DNA of 64,000 nt. Origin: Plutella xylostella. Lineage: Eukaryota; Arthropoda; Insecta; Lepidoptera; Plutellidae. Shown here piece after piece: positions 24,001-34,800 of the stretch. Below the pieces are notes generated by a model. That model was not told where the DNA came from. It did no database searches and saw only the letters and a list, made by a program, of their open reading frames with translations. Made by a program: the position numbers and the translations under genes. Within the stretch, counting starts at the first letter, position 1; every line of letters begins with the position of its first letter. The stretch lies in the NCBI RefSeq assembly GCF_932276165.1, contig NC_063997.1, positions 3,854,001-3,918,000 of the forward strand, given 5' to 3'.

Positions 24001-25050
24001 CTCATAGGCTTGATTTAATAAAGCTTCAATGTATGACACTGATTCAGATATTACTCTGAAAAAAAGTTGCTAATTTAGTCATTATTCAAGGATTGTTTGT
24101 CTTGATGTTAGTAATAGTAATTTGTCAAGGTCTCTTAGTCAACTAATAGCTTTTTTAAAGGTCTCTTTGAGTCATATTTAAGGTTGTACTTTGTAGGTAC
24201 TTTTATTTGAAATACATATTATATGATTTTGAAAATAAAAAGTGGAAATGTCTCAGTTGTAGTTGACTAATTCTTTCAATATTTATTGTAAAGGAGTTCA
24301 AAGTCTTTGTGTTGCAAAAATCAAAATGCTAGGTTTCTGTTTGCTATCTATCTATATCATACATTGTAAGCACTTATTTTTAAGTGTCGGTACCTTTGTC
24401 CTCTTTCCAGGTCATCATTCTTTTGTTCCAGCTCTCTCACATAGACCGCTTGCTTTTCTTTCTCTATTTTGAGTGCTTGCAGTTCATTCTCTAGGGCATT
24501 AGTTTCATGTTGACTCCTCTCCAACTTATTCTGCAAACATTATATTTGTTAATGATACAAATTTGTGACACATGTACAAATTAACTCCTAATTGGCTGAA
24601 TTAAGGATGTGGCAAAGATGATTCTTAACACATAGCAAGTCCATTACTATATCACTACTTATAACCAGTTCCTGTCTTGCTAATTGTAAAGTTTTTTTGT
24701 AACTGAGAAAGTTAAAACTCAAATCTTACCCTTAAATTTTCAATTTCATTCTTTAGCCTCTGATTTTGGTGCTCTAGATCTCTGTTTTGTTTCTCTACTT
24801 GTCCTAGTGATGCCTCCAACTCTTTCTCTAGCTGGGCTGAGTTTTCAGTGTATTCATCTAGTTCTTGTTGTATATCGTTTACCCTGAAAAAGAGGAAGTG
24901 CAAGAGTGAATGTTAGCTGAGGTATCAAGGTTGGCAGAGCTCACATGCAGGATGATTGTTATGAAGTGACAAAACTTACTTCTGCTCGTAATATTTAGCC
25001 TGCTTTTTCCAATATTCTACACTGTCAGGCTCAGGTTGTCTTGAATCCAT
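21070..25050 (-). CDS. nudE: NudE, Lis1/dynein adaptor coiled-coil protein
   Basis: NudE/NDEL1 proteins bind Lis1 and cytoplasmic dynein and act in nuclear migration, spindle and centrosome function. Exons: 24980-25050, 24730-24883, 24394-24530, 23919-24055, 23339-23497, 22880-22962 and 21070-21426, all in phase, giving about 365 residues. The N-terminus contains EYWKKQAKYYEQK, then a long coiled coil (about residues 20-170) with ELEASLGQVEKQNRDLEHQN, YVRELEQKNDDLERGQR and ERNAVLESEIDEVENL, then RATDEARDLKQELK. All match NDE1 in order. Exon 6 carries the hallmark RVSAINIVGDLLRKVG. Exon 7 starts LERFLCRECGKVKCTCDEP, aligning weakly with human LESKLASCR, and then is Pro/Ser-rich and unlike vertebrates. 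Its assignment rests on phase and a good acceptor. If the exon 6 donor is not used, a different hydrophobic C-terminus follows (see findings). Confidence 0.92.
21427..22879. other. nudE intron 6: MITE plus AT-rich DNA
   Basis: This intron contains the foldback MITE at 22041-22305. The first 90 bases after the donor (22790-22879, minus) stay open in frame to a stop. The remainder is AT-rich with nothing recognised. Confidence 0.55.
22041..22305. mobile_element. Foldback MITE, ACAGGGTGTTGCAAAAAGGG family, copy 1
   Basis: Arms of roughly 75 bp (22041-22115 and 22228-22304) pair with few mismatches. The ends read ACAGGGTGTTGCAAAAAGGG and its complement. The interior centres on TTTTTTTTCGCGAATTT. 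Shorter relatives occur at 39402-39529 and 58693-58776. No coding sequence. It is in nudE intron 6. Confidence 0.85.
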
Positions 25051-25613
25051 GCTTTGATCAGAATGAGTAACTTTCAAGTAAGAACACTGGGTTTTCAAGG
25101 ATGCACCTAAGATATCATAACAAAGTGAATTTGAATACACATTGATTTGATGCTGGTTTAGTCGTTTATTGCAGATTTTATGTAATCCAAAGAAAGACTA
25201 TCCCAATTTTACAGAAAATTGGCCGTTGCAACGCAAAAAATGACACAATTCGTCTTCCAAAACAAGTCGAATCGCAAAAAACAAGATGGCGTTACATAAT
25301 GTTGCCAGTTTTCTATTTCGAAAATCAAATCAACACAGATTAGAAACGTAACGCTATAACCGAGCTATAACCTCACTTTGCTCACACAGTCATGTCAGCA
25401 TCTCAAAGAAGTTCCCTTAGAATAATGACAGCGTCACTTTCCAATGCTGCATGCTGAGACGAGTCCCGCATTCAAAGATGCCCGTATCCCGTCTTCCGGT
25501 TCCAAATAAACGATTCAGCGACGGGGTTGACCGGTGCACTACAAAGAGATTACAAACGACAATCTAGAAAGAAACACTAACTGCGACCGTGCCGGATATA
25601 AGCACGGGCTTGC
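25051..25613. other. Upstream region of nudE
   Basis: No coding sequence. This is the presumed 5' UTR and promoter of nudE (minus strand). No confident TATA box or initiator could be assigned. Confidence 0.4.
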
Positions 25614-25622
25614 GGTGCGTTT

Positions 25623-28502
25623 GGGTTCCGCTCATCTGGCATAATCTTTATTGACCAAAACTCATTTCGCATAACTCGTATGGTCTAAACTTTTTTGGCC
25701 GATCCATCACTTTGCCAAGACTTATGTGGCATAAGGCTCGTTTCGTCTAAAACTCTTTAGGCACAATCTTTAAACACCTAAGTTTCGTTTGCTCAAATTT
25801 ATGTTCGTCTATACCTATGTATAATCTTGTTTCTCCTAATGTTATCTTAATAAATAATATATTAAGTATGTAGTAAATGTACAAATTGTGGTATTTTTCT
25901 CCTATATCCCGAAAATCACGATATTGTATGAACAAAAAAGCGAAAGTTAACGACCAATATAATTATTACAAACCCCATGAGATCGAAACCTAAAAATAGG
26001 TGCGACGACGAGCAAAGCGAGGAGGAGCGTGTTAGGTGCACATGTTCATCAAAACCAAAGCGGAGCGCAGCGAAGCGGAGCGGAGCGTTTTCCAAACAGC
26101 GGAAACAATACAAGGCACCAGTTTGCGCTATGTAGGGAGACGCTCCGTCAAAGTTAAAGCCAAACGAATATTATTACTTTGTATAAACCTATGCCATAGC
26201 ATTATTAGGCTATTCAAGATTTGGCCATACCATTATTAGGCTAAACAATGTTATGCGAAATAACTTTTTACTAAAACTTGGAAGTCCATAAAAAATATCT
26301 GCAACTTCAAAACTAAAAACAATAATGCCATAGATCTCACTACTATACATAATGACCCGGTTGAATCACTTAATATTACAAACAGATACTTTGCATCAGT
26401 AGGACAAAACCTTGCCCGCGAAATAATTAGAAAAACAAACACCACAGAGGATGAACTTGCTACTAACATGAAAGGTAAAGAACCCCCTGAATCCTTATTT
26501 TTAGAGCCTACAGATCCTCATGAAATCATTAGTATAATAAATAATTTAAAAACTGGTAGTGCCCCCGGCTTGGATGGTATCACTCCACTTCTATTAAAAA
26601 CAATTAAAAACGCAATAGCAGAACCCCTAGCCCATATATTTAACCTAAGCATTGGCAACGGTGTTTTCCCTACAGCATGGAAAATATCGGCGATTACCCC
26701 AATATTTAAAGATGGCACGAGAAATGCACCCGAAAATTATCGACCAATCTCTTTACTTAGCGTAATCTCTAAATTACTGGAAAAAGTGGTTAATAAACGC
26801 CTGGTGAAGTTCGTGGAATCCCATGGGCTTTTATCCCCACGGCAGTTCGGATTTCGACATAATAAATCCACCGAAGACGCAGTCATACTTCTTTCTGAAC
26901 TTGTTGCAACGTATCTGGACAGTGGAAACTCTTGTATTGGTGTGTTCCTCGATCTGGCAAAGGCCTTTGATACCGTGTCAACAAAAATACTACTTAAGAA
27001 GCTCCAGTACTTTGGTATCAGAGGCCTTTCACATGATTGGTTCAAAAGTTACCTCACTAATAGAGAACAACTTATAAAAATTGAATCAGTAAAAAGTGCA
27101 ACCCTGCCTGTCAATTACGGCGTCCCTCAGGGAAGTATACTTGGCCCCACTCTCTTTCTCTTGTATATGAATGACATCCATGACCTTAATAATAATATGA
27201 TTAATGCAGAGATAATATGTTATGCCGACGATACCGCTATCATTTTCAAGGGCCGAAATTGGGAAGATACATATAACAGTACCGAAATGGGAATGGTGGC
27301 TATTAATGATTGGCTAGCAAACAACTTACTAACTATAAACCACAAAAAAACCAAATACTTATGCTTCCATAAAACTGCCGCATCACAACCTAATATTCCT
27401 AATCATATAAAAATTCATACGTGCAAACTCACACAAATCCTAGATTGTAACTGTCAGTCTATTGATAGAACTAATTCTATTAAGTACCTCGGCGTGATAT
27501 TAGATCAAAATCTTAATTTCAAAGAGCATACGCTCAGTCTGGCAAATCGAATAAGAAAAACTGCAGCTATACTAAAAAAACTCCGTAATTCAGCCGAACC
27601 ATTTCTTCTTACAAGGGTCTACCTTGCCATATGCCAATCCATTGCCTCGTACTGTATTCCAGTTTGGGGCAGTGCAGCAAAAACTACCCTAATTATTCCA
27701 GAAAGAGCTCAAAGATGTGTTTTAAAAGTTATGCACAAGAAAAATTTCAGATTCCCTACCCAAACTCTTTACAAAGAAGCTAAAGTCCTAACCATCCGTC
27801 AACTATTCATTCTTAGGCTCTGTCTCTCCACCCACAAAAAAGTACTAACTTCTGATCTCTACGATCAATTATGCAAAAAACGTGTGTTCAAAATGCCATC
27901 TCTTTACGTTAACACTTCCTTTGGTCAAAGGTTTGGAGCTTATATAAGATCACATATATATAATGGTATGTTACACTACTGCAATATGAAAGATATGTCT
28001 GTTCGTGAGGCTAAAATTAAATTAAAAGATTGTCTTCTACAGTTAGATTACTTCACCACAGAAAGTATTTTAGATTAAGATATTGTTATGTTGTTGTTTG
28101 AGCAAAAGAGACATAATTTATTTTTAATTTTTGTTAAAAAAAAAAATTTTTTTTTTTTAGTTTAAACTGTTCATTTTTATTTGAAATTTCTTATTTTAAA
28201 CTGTTTTTGATTACATTACGGTACCCCAAGATACGGGCAAAGCCTAGTTTGGGGACCACTTTGTTAACTAAGATTATAACTTAAATAAGACATGTGCAAA
28301 TTATAGTCTAATATTAGTGTACCTAACGGAATATGTATGTACCTAAACTGTTTTTTGTGCAATAAAATTTCTTTTTATTTATTTATTATTTATTTAAACG
28401 AGATTTATGCCATACGATTTTCGGCGTAACGAGACTTTGACCAATCGTTACTATGCAATACGAGATTAGGCAAAAAAATCTTATGCCAAAAAAGGTAGAA
28501 CC
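25623..28502. mobile_element. TIR DNA element with 9-bp target duplication, split by a LINE
   Basis: GGTGCGTTT lies immediately outside both ends (25614-25622 and 28503-28511). The ends are inverted and similar: GGGTTCCGCTCATCTGGCAT on the left; on the right, reading inward on the minus strand, GGTTCTACCTTTTTTGGCAT. Much of the body uses repeated GCATAA and TGGTCTAAA words. The middle is taken up by a LINE (about 26266-28395). A 9-bp duplication fits Mutator- or Merlin-type elements. No transposase was seen, so the copy is non-autonomous or gutted. Confidence 0.65.
26266..28395 (+). mobile_element. 5'-truncated Jockey/CR1-group LINE with open RT frame
   Basis: The frame is open from about 26266 through the stop at 28076-28078 with no internal stop, about 604 codons. 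It encodes a non-LTR reverse transcriptase: GSAPGLDGITPLL, ENYRPISLLSVISKLLEKVV, QFGFRHNKSTEDAV, FLDLAKAFDTV, YGVPQGSILGPTLFLLYMND and the catalytic CYADDTAI. The endonuclease domain and ORF1 are missing, so the copy is 5'-truncated and not autonomous, although the RT has its catalytic aspartates. The 3' UTR ends in an AATAAA followed by (TTTA)n. It is inserted in the TIR element 25623-28502. Confidence 0.88.
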
Positions 28503-28511
28503 GGTGCGTTT

Positions 28512-28887
28512 CTTTACATATTTTAAATTTTTCATTACGGTAACACCAAAATATAACACAATATTTTATAAAAAAAATTGTTGGAATCAGATAACATTAA
28601 AACAGTCGAAGTAAGTTATTCGCTTTACAACGGTTTTTGAATGTTTACTTCTATTTTTATGACAGATGATAAATGTCATTTTCAGCTGTGATCTTAGTTG
28701 TATTGGAATGGAAAATAATTGTTCTTTTCGATTAAATTCAGCTAAAGTTTGCTAAGGTTTCAATTAAACTAACCTTTATTGATGTACCGTATTAGCCTTA
28801 ACGTTGTGAGGGTTGTAGTAAGGTGCGATGTGAAGTTAACAGTGAGCAAATCAAGTTGAAGTTTTTTTTGTTTATGAATGACGTGTA
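28512..28887 (+). other. Promoter and 5' UTR region of the TXNDC11-like gene
   Basis: This is the gene-free stretch between the 9-bp target duplication and the TXNDC11-like start codon. No confident core-promoter motif was assigned. Confidence 0.4.
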
Positions 28888-31800
28888 ATGTTTCCAACGG
28901 CGGCGGGCTCTGAAGATATATCGCAGGTCACGTCACTGAGTGAAAACACGAATAGTTCGTCCAGCGATGAACGTGGGGCCGCCGCAACTACACAAACTAC
29001 CAAACAAGCGAGCAAGGAGATAACCGCCAATATGCTTCTCAAGGAGATGGTATTCTGTATAGCTCTAGCCCTCACCACCTACGCCGCTCTTCATAACTCG
29101 TAAGTTTATTATTTGTATATAACAACACGCACATGAAACTATGAGCAGGCTGTAACACATTTTTTCTCTTTAATTTCTTTCTAACGATATTGTTACTTTA
29201 GCAAAAACAAGTTCACATTTAGTCCTATTAAAATAAGGAGACCCATATTCCATAAATAACATTCCCTCTCCTGTCTCAGTAATTTTCCTGTTTCATTTTT
29301 AGTCCATCAAAAGTGTCAAAGCATCCGCAGGCAGTGAGGTTCTTCAGTGATGACTCAGAGGTGTCAGACTGGTACTCGGGACAGCTCACGGAAGCTCTGG
29401 AGGCCATCAACAAAGCCGACCTGTCCCTGGTCATGTACTATGCTCCTTGGGATGCTGAGTGCCAGTATGTGAGAGGGGAAATTGAGAAGGCAGCACAAGT
29501 GTTGAGTGATAGGGTAAGGTCTTCTTTTAAAGGAAAAATTATATGAAATTTCATAGAAGACACTGACTTACATAAGATAATGAATAATCTCCATATTGAA
29601 TGCCTTTAATTAAAAACATGCTAGAGCATTGGTACTCAACCTTTTTTATATAAGGGCCACAAACACATTTAAGTCATGGTGTCGCGGGCCGCAAGCAATT
29701 TTTTTTTAAACTATTATATCGCGATGTAAACTATCGAATAATAATATAACAAAACACATGCATATACTACTCAGTGTAAAAAGTATCGGGATTAGATCAA
29801 TAAAACAAAAAAATATTGTTATTCATCCAAATTTCTTTCATCACCTTCAAAATATGTTCCTTTAGAAACGATACACATAGCCAACGAATTATCCAATCAT
29901 TAAAACATTTTTTTAAACGCTGTTTCCAAAGTCGTGTGTAGTACCTACTCGCGGCGAATTTTCGGCGGCGATTGTTAGTTAAAGTCATGTCGACTGTTTT
30001 CTTTGACTATCGTGGTGTTGTGCACTCGGAATTCTTGCCAGAAAGTCAAACGAAAAGAATATTATTTGCGGGTTATGTAGAATTTAATACAGCAAATTCC
30101 ACGAAGAAGGCCAGATTTGTGGAAAAAAAATCGAGAAAAGATTTTGCACCACGATATTGGGCCTTTCGCACAAGGATCAAAGTCAAAGTCAAAATTTTTT
30201 ATTCATCGTACAAATATAAAATTTTCTGATGAACATCAATTTTTACAAATTACTCTCCGTTCGGATAAGGGGGGGGCTCTTTCTGTCTAAGGAGAAGAAC
30301 GGAGGCAAGAAACTCCTGAGCCATCTTTTCAAAAAAAGACTTAAAACTAGTTGGTATACAATACTTATAAGCTTAATAATAATTATTATAATAATATGAG
30401 CAGAGCTAACTACTTATCACAGCCATGCATTAACGTCCTCTAAGTAATCATCAATTTTATAATAAGCTTTTTTACATAGTTTCTCTTTAATGTAACACTT
30501 AAACTTATTCTCTGGCATTTGAGCAACTTCTGTTGGAAGCCTATTATTTAAAAATCTAATACAGTACCCTAAAAACGATTTATTAACTTTCGCCAGACGC
30601 ATCGCTGGAAAAGCCAGCTTATGCTTGTTCCTAGTATTAATGTCATGATTACTGCCAATTGTATCAAAAGTTGAAATATTCTTTCGTACATACATTAAAT
30701 TGGAAAAAATGAACTGACATGGAACTGTAAGGATGTTAATTTCTTTAAATAGTTCTCTCAATGAATCCCTGGAACCAAGTTTGTATATAGAGCGGTATCA
30801 TCATTGTGAATGAATTTCTCAGCAAACACTCAACAAATACCATCGAGCATCCACCATATTAACCAGATATATGGCTGCAGTTCACGGCTCTAGCTTCTTT
30901 TTTTTTCCTAAACTCAAATTTTTACTTCGAGGCACTGTTTTCAATCGATAGAAGACAATAAGGAAAAACCGCCGCGAGTACTAATCACAACTCTGAAAAC
31001 AGCGTTTAAAAAAATGTTGTGATGATTGGATAATTCGTTGGCGTATGTGTATCGTTTCTGAAGGAGCAAACTTTGTAGGTGATGAAATAAATTTGAATGA
31101 ATAACAAACATTTTTTGTTTTATGGATATACTTAATCCCGATACTTTTTAAACAGAATGTATATTCTCTATTATCTCTCATGGAACGCGGGCCACTGATA
31201 AAGGCCCGGCGGGCCACATGCGGCCCGCGGGCCGCAGTTTGAGTATAGCTGTGCTAGAGTGAAAAATTCTGGTTTCACTAACAAAAGATACTACTATGTA
31301 TGCATAGGTTTTCTTACCTCTTTATTAAAATACCATCTGAACAAGACCATCTGTTTTAATTTATTGATTTAGCTTGCTGATATTGAATGTACTGTTTATG
31401 ATAAAATGATGTATCATAGTTATAAACTTCTTTCTTAATTTTTTCCAGGTCCATTTTTCTGCAATAAACTGTTGGGATCCTGGCAGTGAATGTAGGGTTC
31501 TACATAACAAAATACCTTCATGGCCAATTATTATGGCATACACTGTAACTTTCAAAGGTGTTATTTATAAAGGTACCTTTAAATTTATGTATTTTGTTTA
31601 TGACAAGCTAAACCTAAGAGCAGTGCCACATGGACTTTGCATTAGCACTGTGTCAAGTGAGCAGTTATTCTCTGAAATCTGAATAATATGCCCCATGGAT
31701 GTCCTCTGTGGAATCACTCTCTAGACTAACATTAGAAATATATAAAAAAAACTTTTTTCCGCCAGTTTTTAAGTATTTAATTAATGAAGTATTAAATTGA

Positions 31801-34800
31801 TATGTTAAGCAGATTAGTTTATTAACTTATTTGGAAAGAGCATTCATCCCTAATACAGGTTCTGAGAACTTAAAAGGGATGTACTATTTTTCATTTTGAT
31901 TTAGATTTTTCTCTATCTAACTAGGTATAAACCATGTCTAACAAATGTATAATCTGCAATGCCTGTCTCTTACACAATGTATGTTAATTGCTAATAACCC
32001 TTTTTCAGGACCTAGAGATGCTCAAAGCATAATAAACTTCATGGAGTTACTAATGCGGCCTTTAAAGAGAATATCAAGCACTGATGATTTAGTTAATTTA
32101 TTATCTGTCTGTGATGTAAGTATAATCATTTGTTTGTAGTTAACGTTAATTAATCCTATGATCATCATCATCATCATCATCATCATCAGCCAATAATCAT
32201 CCACTGCTGGACATAGGCCTTTCCCAAGGAGCGCCACAACACTCGGTCCTCGGCCTTCCTCATCCAACCACTACCCGCCACCTGCCTAAGGTCGTCAGTC
32301 CAGCAGGCAGGAGGGCGTCCCACGCTGCGTTTGCCTGTTCGTGGTCTCCACTCGAGAACTCGTCTACCCCAACGGTTATCGGTTCTTCGGCAGATATGAC
32401 CAGCCCACTGCCACTTCAGCTTGCATATTTTGACAGCTATGTCGGTAACCTTAGGCTTCTGACGGATAACCTCATTTCTGATACGATCCATCAGAGAAAC
32501 CCCAAGCATAGCTCTCTCCATAGCACGCTGAGCGACTTTAAATCGGTGGACCAGTCCTACCGTCAGTGTCCACGTCTCTGCACCATACGTCATCAGGCAG
32601 AAAGCTATCTAAAATCCTATGATATACTTTGTAAACATATAAGTGTAACATCCATCCATATTGCTACCTTATAAGCAGGAAAAGCAAGGAATATTTATTA
32701 AATAATATTGGCAGAGATCCAAAATACCTTGTTCCATTCTTTAGTAGTAGACCCTTTGATCAAAATATATATAATTATATAATTATAGGTAGTATCTTTC
32801 TGCCTAGAAAATGTCTGTAAGAAATCTACCTAAGTCTCATAACTTCTGTAACTGTATCTAGGCTAGGATGACATGAGTCTATCCACCATTTAGTTTCCTT
32901 CTCAATCTGCACTCATTATATACAATTCTCTTCCCCACCTGTGAGTCTATCCGCCTTTTTTATTTTCTCAATCCTCACTCATTATATACATTTCTCTTCC
33001 CCACCCGCAGGCAGTAGCAGTAGGCTTCACGCCGCTCCTCGCCAGCTCGCACGACTACGCCGTGTGGTACAACGTGGCGCTTCGACTGGGCGAGGCGGGC
33101 GGGCGCGGCGCGTGCGCGGGCGTGGTGACGTCACGCGCGCTGGCGGCGCAGCTGGGCGCCGGGGAGCCGCCCGCCGCGAGTCTGCTGCTGTGGAACCGCA
33201 CCGTAGTGAGTACCTACTGATGAATAGGAATATGACATTGTTGCCGAAAAAAGAAATAGCTACTATAAAAATGTGCCGTTAAACAAGGCCAGATGAAACC
33301 GTATGTTACTCTTGTCTAATGATTTTAATGATATGAAGTCATTAAAAGATAGATAAAGAAAGAAAGGGATAAATGTTTCTTCACACTGACAACAAAAACA
33401 GAAATCGGCGCCGGCAAGTGCTGCTAGCCTGCTGCTGTTGAACCGCACTGTCCTAAGTACTGGTTGTTACAGAAAACAAACAAAATGTTTAATTGATGTC
33501 GTAAGTCAAGTTGTTACAGAGACGATGTTAAATCGTTAATTGATTAAAAAAAGGGTATGTAGAAGCCTGGGATGGAAGTCTGGTTGTTACAGAAACGATA
33601 CAAAATGGGCTGTTGTACCAGGCTCGGTGAAAGCCTGTGTTACTCTTGTATTGTAGATATTTAAACCAACCAATCTGTTAATGGTTGAAGCTAAGGATAC
33701 ATGCACAAATACACTATAAAAGCAAATGTAAACGTGCCAATTTAACAATGTTGCGGTTTGCATGTGCTTATCGCAACGGTTTGTCAGGCTATTACTTAGA
33801 TTACATACAATGTAATGAATGTACCTGCTGAAGTACCTAACTAATTACACAAATACAAATACATACACGATTTAAAATTACCATTTAAAAATACCTATTA
33901 TTGAGATAAGCACCAGGAAATCTTTTGTACATAACTCAATGGCACTATTATTCTAAATTGCATATGCTCTACGCACTGACAGAAAATTCGCAATCCTTCG
34001 CAACGCACATCCAAAACGGATAGCCCACACGTCAATCTTCACTTACTCCTCTATCTCTCGACTATACATTTGCAAATTCATTCTCCCATATTTCACACTC
34101 ATCACAGGAATACACGGGCGCGTGGAACGAGACGGCCCTGTTCGACTGGATAGCAGAACACTTCGCGCCCCCCGTCGCCCGCGTGTCCCCCCCGTGGCGG
34201 AAGGGGTTCAACTTCCTGCCGTATGCTGATGGGAATCCGCTGCTGATGCTGTTCACGCCCCTGAATGCGCTGTATGAGCAGATTCCTAACTACTCTTTGG
34301 TGAGTTTTAAAAACTATTTTTGAAAAGATTTATGTGCCTAGACATATTTGTAAGTTACCTGCTGCCGCTAGGTACACGGCTTCGTTATCAACATAGGTAA
34401 ATGTCGCTAATTCGCGATTCGCCATAGATACGGCGCTGTGATTGGTGGGACGCGCATTAAACGAGTTTATCGACGTCGATAACGAACCCGTGTAGTGGTT
34501 GCTATAAACCTATCGATTGCTGTCAATTTCTGTCTGTAGAAAAACGATCTTCGCTTCGAAAGTCATAGCTAATGTAAATGTCAACGTATGTATAATTCTT
34601 CTGAAACATTCACAATCACTACTCACACACTAGTAGAAATACTATGCCGGAAATATTTACCTGCTTTCAGGTTCACAAAATTACCACACTGTATTTGTAA
34701 ATAAATATAAAACTTTGCATTTAAATCATTCCAGTTACGTGAAGTTGCAATGGAGTACTACAACTGTAAAGACGACACCAACCAATGGGTGTCCGAGTTG

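Larger units (their letters stand above)
29627..31251. mobile_element. hAT-like foldback element with 8-bp target duplication
   Basis: TGCTAGAG flanks both sides (29619-29626 and 31252-31259), the 8-bp duplication expected of hAT elements. The ends CATTGGTACTCAACC and, inverted, CAGCTATACTCAAACTGCGG resemble hAT TIRs, followed by GGGCCGC/CGGCCCG-rich DNA. Long imperfect arms (about 29627-29960 and 30975-31251) are inverted copies of each other. Both contain a mariner transposase C-terminal fragment. A Jockey-type LINE remnant sits between them. It lies in TXNDC11 intron 2. Confidence 0.75.
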
